A stretch of DNA of 64,000 nucleotides, taken from assembly GCF_012726235.1 (NCBI RefSeq), contig NZ_JAASAH010000003.1:186001-250000 (forward strand), given 5' to 3'. Positions 1 through 8,208 of this stretch are shown here, piece after piece. The DNA comes from Streptomyces sp. HNM0574. GTDB taxonomy: Bacteria; Actinomycetota; Actinomycetes; Streptomycetales; Streptomycetaceae. How positions within the stretch are numbered: position 1 is the stretch's first letter; the number at the start of each line of letters is the position of its first letter. The position numbers were made by a program, and so were the translations under genes. The notes beneath the pieces were generated by a model. That model was not told where the DNA came from and searched no databases. It saw only the letters and a program-made list of their open reading frames with translations.

Positions 1-310
1 CGTCCACGCCCCACTTGTCGTCGAGGACGCCGAGCAGCCAGATCAGTCCGGCGCCGGAGAGCAGGGCCCGCGGTTCATCGGAAAGGGTGAACACCTCGCC
101 GATGTTGGTGAGTTGGGACGCGGCGAGGAGGCCGGCGCAGAGTCCGCCGAACATCGCGATGCCACCCATCCGGGGAGTGGGCTCGCGGTGCACGTCACGG
201 GCTCGGATCTGTGGCATGGCGCCCGCCGCGATGGCGAACTTCCGCACAGGGCCGGTCAGCAGATAGGTGACCGCGGCCGTAACGCACAGCGTCAGCAGAT
301 ATTCACGCAC
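1..310 (-). CDS. MraY/WecA-family glycosyl-1-phosphate transferase, N-terminal part
   Basis: This is the first 103 codons of a membrane enzyme of the MraY/WecA family, which transfers a sugar-1-phosphate to undecaprenyl phosphate for cell-wall or glycan assembly. The start is a GTG at 308-310 with GGGGAG six bases upstream. Visible in the sequence are a first membrane segment (residues 2-18), the family motif around HREPTPRMGG (residues 41-50), a second hydrophobic segment, and the start of the WLLGVLDDKWG motif, whose two Asp residues belong to the family's catalytic/metal-binding set. The rest lies left of the window. It is the last gene of a leftward cluster with the phosphatase-like gene and tsaC. 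WecA-type is more likely than MraY because no mur genes are near, but this is inference. Confidence 0.85.
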   Translation of the reverse strand, partial: MREYLLTLCVTAAVTYLLTGPVRKFAIAAGAMPQIRARDVHREPTPRMGGIAMFGGLCAGLLAASQLTNIGEVFTLSDEPRALLSGAGLIWLLGVLDDKWGVD

Positions 311-443
311 GGGCTCCCCAGGGGTCTCGCCGACTGATCTTCGGATGCGCTGAGGGGAAACTCAGCAGGTCCACACCCTAGGACACCCGCCTGTCCGCTC
401 TCGTTCTCCGTGCACGGGGTGCGCACCGGGACGCGGGCACCGC

Positions 444-1112
444 TCAGGTGCGGGCCGGAACGCCGGTCATCGCGGTGACGACGGGGTCGAGCGCCTTGCT
501 GATCTCGTCGCCGACGGTGCGGAAGTACGGGATCGGCGCCCCGTACGGGTCGTAGATCTCGTCCGCCTCGGGGTCGGGCGCGAGCAGCCAGCCGCGCAGG
601 GCAGCCGCCGCCTGGACGAGGGCGCGGGCCCGCTCGACGACGCCCTCGGCGGAGCGCGGGTCGGGCAGGGTCGCGGCGTCTATCGCGCGCACGAGGCGCG
701 TGAACTCCTTGAGCGTGAAGGTGCGCAGACCGGCGGAGTGGCCCATGGAGATGACCTGCGCGCGGTGGTCGCGGGTGGCGGTCAGCACCAGGTCGGCGCG
801 GATGACGTGGTCGTCGATCAGCTCCCGGCCGCGGAATCCGTCGGTGTCGGCGCCGTACTCGACGAGGACCTCGGCCGCGTGGTCCTCCATGGGCGCGCCC
901 TCGTGGCCCCAGGTGCCCGCGCTCTCGACGACGATGCCGCCGCTGCGCGCGTCGCCCAGCCGGTCGTCCAGGGCATGCCGCGTCAGCCGCTCGGTGATCG
1001 GCGAGCGGCAGACGTTGCCGGTGGAGACGTGGAGGACGCGGAAGGTGTCCGACGCGGGCTGGATTATGCCGCCGGTCCGCTCCGCGGGGCCACGCCCGTG
1101 GAGGTCGCTCAC
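444..1112 (-). CDS. Low-molecular-weight phosphatase homologue, nucleophile Cys replaced by Ser
   Basis: A 222-residue protein of the low-molecular-weight tyrosine phosphatase/arsenate reductase fold. The GTG start at 1112 follows a GGGAG box. The phosphate-binding loop reads HVSTGNVCRSPITE. The family loop is C-x5-R-S with the first Cys as nucleophile; here that position is Ser30 (codon TCC), while the second Cys (35), Arg36 and Ser37 are kept. The C-terminal acid loop EIYDPYGAP is also kept, so the fold and phosphate pocket look intact but classical Cys chemistry should be impossible. It lies downstream of tsaC in the same direction with an 85-base gap. It could be a phospho-ligand binding pseudophosphatase. 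Family assignment is secure; role is unknown. Confidence 0.88.
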   Translation of the reverse strand: MSDLHGRGPAERTGGIIQPASDTFRVLHVSTGNVCRSPITERLTRHALDDRLGDARSGGIVVESAGTWGHEGAPMEDHAAEVLVEYGADTDGFRGRELIDDHVIRADLVLTATRDHRAQVISMGHSAGLRTFTLKEFTRLVRAIDAATLPDPRSAEGVVERARALVQAAAALRGWLLAPDPEADEIYDPYGAPIPYFRTVGDEISKALDPVVTAMTGVPART

Positions 1113-1197
1113 TGCGCGGTACTCCCGGCCCGGTCCGACGGCCGCCCGGCGTCGGCGACGCCCGGCAGCCGGTGGAGCTGGTGTGCTGCGGCCCGCG

Positions 1198-1845
1198 TCA
1201 CGAGGCCACCTCCAGGTCGGGTACGACCTTGCGCAGCTCGTCCGCGTCGAGCGCGCCCGCGCGCAGCAGCACCGGGGTGCCGCCGGTGACGTCGACGATC
1301 GACGACGGGACGTTGTCCGGGGTCGGGCCGCCGTCGAGGTAGACGGCGACGGAATCGCCCAGCATGTCCTGCGCCGCGTCGCAGTCCTGCGGCGAGGGGT
1401 GCCCGGTGAGGTTGGCCGAGGAGACGGCCATCGGCCCGAATTCCTTGAGGAGTTCGAGCGCGACGGGGTGCAGCGGCATCCGTACGGCGACGGTGCCGCG
1501 CGCGTCCCCGAGGTCCCAGGCGAGGGACGGCTGCTGCCGGGCGACGAGGGTGAGCGCGCCGGGCCAGTAGGCGTCGACGAGGTCCCAGGCCCGCTCGGAG
1601 AAGTCGGTGACGAGGCCGTGCAGGGTGCTCGGGGAGCCGACGAGGACCGGCGAGGGCATGTTGCGTCCGCGGCCCTTGGCCTCCAGCAGGTCACCGACCG
1701 CGTCCGGGCTGAACGCGTCGGCGCCGATGCCGTAGACGGTGTCGGTGGGCAGCACGACGAGTTCGCCCCGCCGGACGGCCGAAGCGGCCTCGCGCAGGCC
1801 GGTCTTGCGGTCGGTCGCGTCGGAGCAGTCGTAACGCCGTGCCAT
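1198..1845 (-). CDS. tsaC: L-threonylcarbamoyladenylate synthase (TsaC/Sua5 type)
   Basis: A 215-residue YrdC-domain enzyme that makes threonylcarbamoyl-AMP from Thr, bicarbonate and ATP, the first step of t6A37 tRNA modification in the cytoplasm. The diagnostic PTDTVYGIGADAF motif sits near residue 34, with conserved AVRMPLHP and VSSANLTGHPS stretches further on. The length fits the short TsaC/YwlC form without the C-terminal Sua5 domain. The ATG start has a GGGAGG box upstream and overlaps the prmC stop by one base (TGATG), so the two genes are translationally coupled. The neighbourhood (prmC, prfA, rpmE) is a translation-quality cluster, which fits. Confidence 0.95.
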   Translation of the reverse strand: MARRYDCSDATDRKTGLREAASAVRRGELVVLPTDTVYGIGADAFSPDAVGDLLEAKGRGRNMPSPVLVGSPSTLHGLVTDFSERAWDLVDAYWPGALTLVARQQPSLAWDLGDARGTVAVRMPLHPVALELLKEFGPMAVSSANLTGHPSPQDCDAAQDMLGDSVAVYLDGGPTPDNVPSSIVDVTGGTPVLLRAGALDADELRKVVPDLEVAS

Positions 1846-2690
1846 CACGGCACCTCCCTGCGGGCTGTGGCGAATCGGGGCCTGTTGTTGAGGTCGGGGT
1901 GGTCCGCGGCGTCCGCCCAGCCGCGGTCCTCGGTGAAGATCCAGGGCACCTGGCCGCCCTGGGTGTCGGCGTGCTCGATGACCACGAGGCCGCCGGGGCG
2001 CAGCAGGCGGTGTGCCGCACGCTCCAGTCCGCGGATCGTCACCAGACCGTCCTCGCCCGAGAACAACGCGAGTTCGGGGTCGTGGTCGCGGGCCTCGGGG
2101 GCCACATACTCCCACTCGGTGAGCGGGATGTAGGGCGGGTTGGAGATGACCAGGTCGACCTGCCCGTCGAGTTCGGGCAGCGCCGTCAACGCGTCGCCGT
2201 GGTGCAGGTTGACGCGGGAGCCCTCGACGTTCTTGCACGCCCAGCCGTACGCGCCCTCGTCCAGCTCGACCGCGTGCACGCGCGAGCGCGGCACCTCCTG
2301 GGCCAGGGCCAGCGCGATGGCGCCGGAGCCGGTGCACAGGTCCACCACCAGCGGCTCGGCCACGTCCATGGCCCGCACGGCGTCTATCGCCCAGCCGACC
2401 ACCGACTCGGTCTCCGGCCTGGGCACGAACACGCCCGGGCCCACCTGGAGTTCGAGGTACCGGAAGAAGGCGCGCCCGGTGATGTGCTGGAGCGGCTCGC
2501 GGGCCTCGCGGCGGGCGACGGCCTCCCAGTACCTGGCGTCGAAGTCGGCGTCCGAGACGCGGATCAGCTCGCCCCGTTTCACGCCGTGCACGAAGGCGGC
2601 CAGCTCCTCCGCGTCGAACCGCGGTGAGGGCACACCTGCGTCGGCCAACCGCTGGGTGGCCTGGGCCACCTCGGCAAGCAGCACGTTCAC
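1845..2690 (-). CDS. prmC: Peptide chain release factor N5-glutamine methyltransferase
   Basis: A 281-residue SAM-dependent methyltransferase that methylates the Gln of the GGQ motif of release factors, including the RF1 encoded just upstream. The N-terminal helical domain is followed by the SAM-binding motif VVDLCTGSGAIALALA and the catalytic NPPYIP motif that contacts the substrate Gln. It starts 84 bases after prfA and shares one base with the tsaC start. The enzyme-substrate pairing with prfA supports the assignment strongly. Confidence 0.96.
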   Translation of the reverse strand: MNVLLAEVAQATQRLADAGVPSPRFDAEELAAFVHGVKRGELIRVSDADFDARYWEAVARREAREPLQHITGRAFFRYLELQVGPGVFVPRPETESVVGWAIDAVRAMDVAEPLVVDLCTGSGAIALALAQEVPRSRVHAVELDEGAYGWACKNVEGSRVNLHHGDALTALPELDGQVDLVISNPPYIPLTEWEYVAPEARDHDPELALFSGEDGLVTIRGLERAAHRLLRPGGLVVIEHADTQGGQVPWIFTEDRGWADAADHPDLNNRPRFATARREVP

Positions 2691-2774
2691 GAGCCTCTCC
2701 TACGCGCTTACGGATGTACGGGACGCCGCGTCAACGGGTGACGGGCTGTGGGGACTTGAGGACCGGGCGGACCC

Positions 2775-3845
2775 CTACTGCGCCGCGGCGAGCTTCGCCG
2801 ACGCGTCCGCGTCGACGCACGCCTGGATCACCGGGTCGAGCTCGCCGTCGAGCACCTGGTCCAGGTTGTACGCCTTGAAGCCCACCCGGTGGTCGGAGAT
2901 CCGGTTCTCCGGGAAGTTGTACGTGCGGACGCGCTCGGAGCGGTCCACCGTGCGGACCTGGCTGCGGCGGGCGTCCGAGGCTTCCTTCTCCGCCTCCTCC
3001 TGCGCCGCGGCCAGCAGCCTGGCGCGCAGGATGCGGAGCGCCTGCTCCTTGTTCTGGAGCTGGCTCTTCTCGTTCTGGCAGGAGACGACGATGCCGGTCG
3101 GCTCGTGCGTGATGCGGACGGCGGAGTCCGTGGTGTTGACGGACTGGCCGCCGGGGCCCGAGGAGCGGTACACGTCGATCCGCAGATCGTTCGGGCTGAT
3201 CTCGACGTCCACGTCCTCCGCCTCGGGGAGGACGAGGACACCGGCGGCCGAGGTGTGGATGCGGCCCTGCGACTCCGTCGCGGGGACCCGCTGCACCCGG
3301 TGCACGCCGCCCTCGTACTTCAGCCGCGCCCACACGCCCTGGCCCGGCTCCGTCTGCCCCTTGGCCTTCACGGCGACCTGGACGTCCTTGTAGCCGCCCA
3401 GATCCGACTCGTTGGCCTGGATCAGCTCCGTCTTCCAGCCGAGCCGCTCGGCGTACCTGAGGTACATCCGCAGCAGGTCGCCGGCGAAGAGCGCGGACTC
3501 GTCGCCACCCTCCCCCGCCTTGACCTCCAGGATGACGTCCTTGTCGTCGCTCGGGTCCCGGGGGACGAGGAGCAGCCGCAGCTTCTCCGTGAGCTCCTCG
3601 TGCCGCTCCTCCAGCACCTTGACCTCGGCGGCGAACTCCGGGTCGTCGGCGCCGAGTTCACGGGCCGTGACGATGTCCTCGCCGTTCTGCTTCCAGGCCA
3701 GGTACGCCGTGATGATCGGGGTGAGCTCCGCGTACCGCTTGTTGAGCTTGCGCGCTCCCGCCTGATCGGCGTGGATCGCGGGGTCGGCGAGCTTCTTCTC
3801 GATATCGGCGTGCTCGCCGATGAGTTCCTCGACCGCCTCGAACAT
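2775..3845 (-). CDS. prfA: Peptide chain release factor 1 (RF1)
   Basis: A 356-residue class I release factor that terminates translation at UAA and UAG. The start [11 protein letters not shown] is typical. The stop-codon recognition tripeptide is P-A-T (in [10 protein letters not shown]), the RF1 form rather than the S-P-F of RF2. The catalytic GGQ is in [14 protein letters not shown]. Full length for the family. It lies between rpmE and prmC in a leftward run; the hairpin at 3888-3933 separates it from rpmE, so it may have its own promoter or rely on read-through. Confidence 0.97.
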   Translation of the reverse strand: MFEAVEELIGEHADIEKKLADPAIHADQAGARKLNKRYAELTPIITAYLAWKQNGEDIVTARELGADDPEFAAEVKVLEERHEELTEKLRLLLVPRDPSDDKDVILEVKAGEGGDESALFAGDLLRMYLRYAERLGWKTELIQANESDLGGYKDVQVAVKAKGQTEPGQGVWARLKYEGGVHRVQRVPATESQGRIHTSAAGVLVLPEAEDVDVEISPNDLRIDVYRSSGPGGQSVNTTDSAVRITHEPTGIVVSCQNEKSQLQNKEQALRILRARLLAAAQEEAEKEASDARRSQVRTVDRSERVRTYNFPENRISDHRVGFKAYNLDQVLDGELDPVIQACVDADASAKLAAAQ

Positions 3846-3887
3846 CGTGGGTTCCTAACCTGGGAGAAGGAGCAGCAGCACCAAAAG

Positions 3888-3933
3888 AGCGCCGGTCCGG
3901 CCGCCCCGAACGGGACGGCCGAGGACCGGCGCT
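3888..3933 (-). terminator. Intrinsic terminator after rpmE
   Basis: An 11-base-pair stem AGCGCCGGTCC/GGACCGGCGCT encloses a second inverted repeat (GGCCG...CGGCC). On the minus strand the stem is followed by CTTTT, giving a short U tract. It sits just after the rpmE stop and before the prfA start. Confidence 0.75.
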
Positions 3934-3942
3934 GCTTCGTCG

Positions 3943-4161
3943 CTACTTCTTCGCGGACCCGGCGTTCTTGCCGAAGCGGGCCTCGAAGCGGGCCACGCGC
4001 CCACCCGTGTCCATGATCTTCTGCTTGCCGGTGTAGAAGGGGTGGCAGGCGGAGCAGATGTCGGCGCGGACGACCGACATGGTGCTCCGCGTGGTGAACT
4101 CGTTACCGCAGGTGCAGCTGACCTGGGTCTCGACGTACTCCGGGTGAATGTCGCGCTTCAA
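3943..4161 (-). CDS. rpmE: 50S ribosomal protein L31 (zinc-containing form)
   Basis: A 72-residue ribosomal protein. It carries the zinc-ligand cysteines CTCG and CSACHPF, so this is the C+ form that binds zinc, not the zinc-free paralogue made under zinc limitation. The ending [20 protein letters not shown] is diagnostic. It is followed by an intrinsic terminator and then prfA. No zinc-uptake regulator site was evident upstream. Confidence 0.97.
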   Translation of the reverse strand: MKRDIHPEYVETQVSCTCGNEFTTRSTMSVVRADICSACHPFYTGKQKIMDTGGRVARFEARFGKNAGSAKK

Positions 4162-4253
4162 GGTGTCTCCTAGGTTCGGGAGGGTTCCGGGTCGGAGGGC
4201 GGACTGCCCACCGTGAACCGGGACCGACGGTCCAGTTTGCCACTACTGGCCGC

Positions 4254-4280
4254 ACCCCCCAAAACCGGGTGGTCGGGGGT
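4254..4280 (-). terminator. Possible weak terminator between the LCP gene and rpmE
   Basis: Short inverted repeat ACCCCC...GGGGGT with a 15-base loop directly after the LCP stop codon. The stem is only six base pairs and there is no clear U tract, so termination is uncertain. Confidence 0.35.
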
Positions 4281-4298
4281 TCTATTCCCGCCGGTGCG

Positions 4299-5429
4299 TC
4301 AGCGGACCACGTCGTGTATGTCGGTCTTGTCGCCGGCGGAGTCCTTCGTCGCCGACTCCGGGATCCGCGCGTCCCGCTTCACGGCCGTCCAGACCTGCTT
4401 CGTCTTCATCTCCAGCGGGACGACGCGGTTCGGGTCGGCCGGGTCGTACTGCACGGGCAGCGTCGTCATCTGGATGTCGTCGGGCTTGATGCCCTTGAGC
4501 ATCTGTGCGAGGCCGGCCAGGTCGGCCGCCGAGTCCAGGTCGGAGTCGGTGGTGACGGTCTTGGTCGCGGTGTCGGCCAGGTCGTACAGCTTCTTCGGGT
4601 TGCTGAACATCCCGACGCTGTTGACCTGCTCGACCAGCGCCTTCACGAACGCCTGCTGGAGCTGGATGCGTCCCAGGTCGCTGCCGTCGCCGACGCCGTG
4701 CCGGGTGCGGACGAGGCCCAGCGACTGCTCACCGTTGAGCCGGTGCGTGCCGGCGCCGATGTTCAGGTGGCTGTCCTTGTCCTGTATGGCCTTGGCCGTG
4801 GTGATCTCGACGCCGCCGAGCGTGTCGATGAGCTTCTTGAAGCCCGAGAAGTCGACCTCGACGTAGTGGTCCATGCGGACCCCGGACATCGTCTCGACGG
4901 TCTTCACCGCGCAGGCCGGGCCGCCGACCTCGTACGCCGAGTTGAACATCGCCTGCTGCGCCGGGACCTGCGCCCCGCTCCCGTCGTCCTTCACGCACGA
5001 GGGCCGGTCGATGATCGTGTCCCGCGGTATCGAGACGACGCTCGCCTTGTCGTGGTCCTTGTTGACGTGCACGACCATCGCGGTGTCCGAGCGCGCCCCG
5101 CCGCCGTCCTGCCCGTACTTGGCGTTGCTGCCGGAGCGGGAGTCGGAGCCCAGGACGAGGATGTCCATCGAGCCGTTCGGGGTGTCCACGGGCCGGTCGG
5201 TGCCGAGCGCCGCGTTGATGTCGATGCCGGTGATGTTCCCGTCGAACTTGAAGTAGACGAAGCCGAGCGCCCCGCCGCCCAGGACGATCACACCGGCGGC
5301 CGTCCACGCCACGACCCGCAGCACGCGCTGCCGCCGCGTACGCGGCTTGCGGCGCCGCCCGGTGGCCCGTACGCCTCCGGCGCGGGCCTGGGCGTCCGGC
5401 TGGCCGCCGCTCCTCGTGTCGTCCGGCAT
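4299..5429 (-). CDS. LytR-CpsA-Psr (LCP) family cell-wall ligase
   Basis: A 376-residue membrane-anchored enzyme of the LCP family, which attaches teichoic acids or other glycopolymers from undecaprenyl carriers to peptidoglycan outside the membrane. The ATG at 5429 has GAGGGAAG five bases upstream; an upstream in-frame extension lacks such a site. A basic cytoplasmic tail (RRRKPRTRRQR) precedes one membrane segment (about residues 38-60). The LCP core shows ILVLGSDSRSG, DTAMVVHVN, SIPRDT, VDFSGFKKLIDTLGG and LGLVRTRHGVGDGSDLGRIQ, with conserved Asp and Arg residues of the active site. It is a close paralogue of the gene at 16357-17595. Confidence 0.92.
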   Translation of the reverse strand: MPDDTRSGGQPDAQARAGGVRATGRRRKPRTRRQRVLRVVAWTAAGVIVLGGGALGFVYFKFDGNITGIDINAALGTDRPVDTPNGSMDILVLGSDSRSGSNAKYGQDGGGARSDTAMVVHVNKDHDKASVVSIPRDTIIDRPSCVKDDGSGAQVPAQQAMFNSAYEVGGPACAVKTVETMSGVRMDHYVEVDFSGFKKLIDTLGGVEITTAKAIQDKDSHLNIGAGTHRLNGEQSLGLVRTRHGVGDGSDLGRIQLQQAFVKALVEQVNSVGMFSNPKKLYDLADTATKTVTTDSDLDSAADLAGLAQMLKGIKPDDIQMTTLPVQYDPADPNRVVPLEMKTKQVWTAVKRDARIPESATKDSAGDKTDIHDVVR

Positions 5430-5678
5430 GTCACTTCCCTCGGTCCTGCCGTGCTGGCTCGTCGTCCCGTGGAAGACGATTCGTCCTGCGGAAGGGTTGC
5501 ACAGTGGGTGACCACTGCACGCAAACCACACCGGTGCGGACGGACCCGAGCCAACCCCCGGGGAACGGGGTGTTCCCTCCCCTTCTACCTGCGACGACGG
5601 GCCACCGCCCGGGAATTTGCCGGGCGGGTCGCGGACCGGTCGCCTGTGGTCAAGCTCTCAGGGCAGCTCACATACGGC

Positions 5679-5714
5679 GAGGGCCGCCCCACCGAATGTG
5701 GTGGGACGGCCCTC
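5679..5714. terminator. Strong inverted repeat downstream of rho
   Basis: A 15-bp stem, GAGGGCCGCCCCACC paired with GGTGGGACGGCCCTC (one mismatch), with a six-base GAATGT loop, 56 bases after the rho stop. There is no U tract. The rest of 5430-5769 holds the promoter region of the LCP gene; I see no gene there. Confidence 0.7.
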
Positions 5715-5769
5715 ACAGCTGCGTCCATACAGGTGACCCGGTTCACGTTCCGTGGCCGGGCCACCGGCG

Positions 5770-7809
5770 TCACTCGCCGCCGTTGCCCGGCGTCGGCGTC
5801 GTCTTCTGGATCTGCAGCAGGAACTCGGCGTTCGACTTGGTCTTCTTCAGCTTGTCCAGCAGGAGCTCGATCGCCTGCTGCTGGTCCAGCGCGTGGAGGA
5901 CCCGGCGGAGCTTCCAGATGATCTGGAGCTCCTCGTTCGCCATCAGGATGTCTTCCTTGCGGGTGCTGGACGCGTCGACGTCCACCGCGGGGAAGATGCG
6001 CTTCTCGGAGAGCTTCCGGTCGAGCTTGAGCTCCATGTTGCCGGTGCCCTTGAACTCCTCGAAGATCACCTCGTCCATGCGGGAGCCGGTCTCCACCAGC
6101 GCCGCCGCGAGGATCGTCAGGGAGCCGCCGTCCTCGATGTTCCGCGCCGCACCGAAGAACTTCTTCGGCGGGTACAGCGCCGTCGAGTCGACACCACCGG
6201 AGAGGATCCGGCCGGAGGCCGGGGCCGCGAGGTTGTACGCGCGGCCGAGGCGGGTGATGTTGTCGAGCAGCACCACCACGTCGTGCCCCAGCTCCACCAG
6301 ACGCTTGGCGCGCTCGATCGCCAACTCGGCGATGGTGGTGTGGTCTTCGGCCGGACGGTCGAAGGTCGAGGAGATGACCTCGCCCTTCACCGACCGCTGC
6401 ATGTCGGTGACTTCCTCGGGACGCTCGTCCACGAGCACGACCATCAGGTGGCACTCGGGGTTGTTCGTCGTGATGGAGTTCGCGATCGACTGCAGCACCG
6501 TGGTCTTGCCCGCCTTCGGCGGCGCCACGATCAGACCGCGCTGCCCCTTGCCGATCGGCGCGACCAGGTCGATGATCCGCGAGGTCAGGTGACCCGGGTC
6601 CGTCTCCAGGCGCAGCCGCTCCTGCGGGTACAGCGGCGTCAGCTTGTTGAACTCCGCACGGGCCTTGCCGCCCTCGGGCGCGGTGCCGTTGACGGAGTCG
6701 AGGCGGACCAGCGCGTTGAACTTCTCGCGCCGCTCGCCCTCACGCGGCTGGCGCACGGCACCCGTGACGTGGTCACCCTTGCGCAGCCCGTTCTTGCGGA
6801 CCTGCGCCAGCGAGACGTACACGTCGTTCGGGCCCGGCAGGTAGCCGGAGGTGCGCACGAACGCGTAGTTGTCGAGGATGTCGAGGATGCCCGCGACGGG
6901 GATCAGGACGTCGTCCTCGGCGATCTGCGGCTCGGCGTCGTCACGCCCGCGACGGCCCCGGCGGTCGCGGTAGCGGCCGCGGCGGCCGCGGCGGCCGCCC
7001 TCGAAGTCCTCGTCGCGGTCGCGGTCACGGTCGCGGTTGCCGCCACCGCCGCCGCCCTGGCCCTGGTTCTGGCCGCCGCCGTCGTTGTTCTTGTTGCGGT
7101 TGCGGTCACGGTCCCGCTGACGGTCGCGCTTGGACTGACGGTCCTGCTGCTTGCCGTCACCGCCCTTGCCACCGTCCTGCTGACGGTCGGGCCGGCCGCC
7201 CTCGCGGGAGTCGGCCTTGCCGTCCTGCTGCGAACGGTCCTGCTTGTCGCCCTTGTCGGAGCCCTTGTCGGCGTTCTTGCCCTCGCCCTTGTCACCGTCG
7301 CCGTTCTCGGCACGGTCACGGCGCGTACGGCGCTCGGCGGCGGGCTTCTCGTCGCTGGCGGGCTGCCCCGGGATCTCGATCTGCTGCGCCGAGTCCGTCT
7401 CGTTCTCACCCGTGCGCGCCTTCGAGGTCGCGCGGCGCTTCGGCTTCTCCTGCGCGGCGGCGGGCTTCTCGCCCTGCTCGTCCTTGCCGGACTTGGAGTC
7501 CTTGGCGGTGCTCTTGGCGTCCTTCGCCGCCGCGGGCTTCTCGCCCTGCGGGGCCGAACTCCCGCCCGCCTGCCTCTCCTTGATGACCTCGATCAGCTGG
7601 CTCTTGCGCATCCGCGCGGTGCCCTTGATGCCGAGTCCTGAGGCAACCTGCTGCAGCTCGGCCAGGACCATGCCCTCGAGCCCGGTACCGGAGCGCCGAC
7701 GCTTGGGCGCAGCGGAAGCAGGAGCGTCCGTGGCAGGCGCGGCGGCAGCGCCGGCAGAGCTGCCCGCGTTGTCGGCGTTCACGCCCATCAGATCGGTGGT
7801 GTCGCTCAC
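5770..7809 (-). CDS. rho: Transcription termination factor Rho
   Basis: A 679-residue hexameric RNA helicase that ends transcription of untranslated RNA. The N-terminal helical Rho domain (GMVLAELQQVASGLGIKG, about 46-63) is followed by a long disordered insert (about residues 80-290) rich in Lys/Glu/Asp and then Arg-Asp, Asn-Gly and Arg-Gly repeats, ending in the RNA-binding cold-shock domain (VAGILDILDNYAFVRTSGY). The ATPase core has the P-loop APPKAGKTTVLQ, Walker B VVLVDERPEEVTD and the Q/R loops. E. coli Rho is about 420 residues; the extra charged insert is known in actinobacterial Rho and can bind RNA. A 399-base leader precedes it. Confidence 0.97.
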   Translation of the reverse strand: MSDTTDLMGVNADNAGSSAGAAAAPATDAPASAAPKRRRSGTGLEGMVLAELQQVASGLGIKGTARMRKSQLIEVIKERQAGGSSAPQGEKPAAAKDAKSTAKDSKSGKDEQGEKPAAAQEKPKRRATSKARTGENETDSAQQIEIPGQPASDEKPAAERRTRRDRAENGDGDKGEGKNADKGSDKGDKQDRSQQDGKADSREGGRPDRQQDGGKGGDGKQQDRQSKRDRQRDRDRNRNKNNDGGGQNQGQGGGGGGNRDRDRDRDEDFEGGRRGRRGRYRDRRGRRGRDDAEPQIAEDDVLIPVAGILDILDNYAFVRTSGYLPGPNDVYVSLAQVRKNGLRKGDHVTGAVRQPREGERREKFNALVRLDSVNGTAPEGGKARAEFNKLTPLYPQERLRLETDPGHLTSRIIDLVAPIGKGQRGLIVAPPKAGKTTVLQSIANSITTNNPECHLMVVLVDERPEEVTDMQRSVKGEVISSTFDRPAEDHTTIAELAIERAKRLVELGHDVVVLLDNITRLGRAYNLAAPASGRILSGGVDSTALYPPKKFFGAARNIEDGGSLTILAAALVETGSRMDEVIFEEFKGTGNMELKLDRKLSEKRIFPAVDVDASSTRKEDILMANEELQIIWKLRRVLHALDQQQAIELLLDKLKKTKSNAEFLLQIQKTTPTPGNGGE

Positions 7810-8208
7810 GAAGGGTCCTTCCCTGGAGCGGACGTCGGCCTGTCTGGCTCGGCGACCGGTTGTGCTGTCCGGCTGGGGTCCTGTGCTCGACCTGGCCGGG
7901 ACGGTGGTCCCACCTGGATTTGTGGCGGGGGGATCAGTTCATGACGCGGCGAGAAGCGAGAACGTGCGTCCTTCACGCCGTCTCCGGAGCGTGTTCCACG
8001 TCGTTCGGCGGCGCGACGCCGCCCTGGGAAGCTCCGGGGGAGAATGTGGTCCCTTCTGGGGGCTTTACCCGAGGGAACACGCAAGTACCGCACTCTACGA
8101 ACCCTCACAGTATTCCGCGTGAGGTCCACGAGACCGCGTGTACAGACTTGAGGTTAACACTACCGGGTCCGACAAACATTCCCCCTCTCTTAGACCGGCG
8201 ACCTCTCG
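7810..8208 (-). promoter_or_regulatory. rho leader region
   Basis: This 399-base stretch between thrB and rho carries no convincing gene. A TAGAGT hexamer on the minus strand near 8096-8101 could be a -10 element, giving a leader of nearly 300 bases rich in C on the RNA strand. Long C-rich rho leaders are sites of Rho autogenous attenuation in other bacteria; that such control acts here is inference. Confidence 0.35.

Noticed and set aside
700..2133. Long plus-strand open frames over the phosphatase, tsaC and prmC genes
   Set aside because: They are antisense shadows in very GC-rich DNA. The minus-strand genes carry recognised family motifs and good ribosome sites.
7806..8129. A 107-codon gene in the rho leader
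   Set aside because: Arg/Pro-rich frame with no motifs, running into the rho start; better read as leader.
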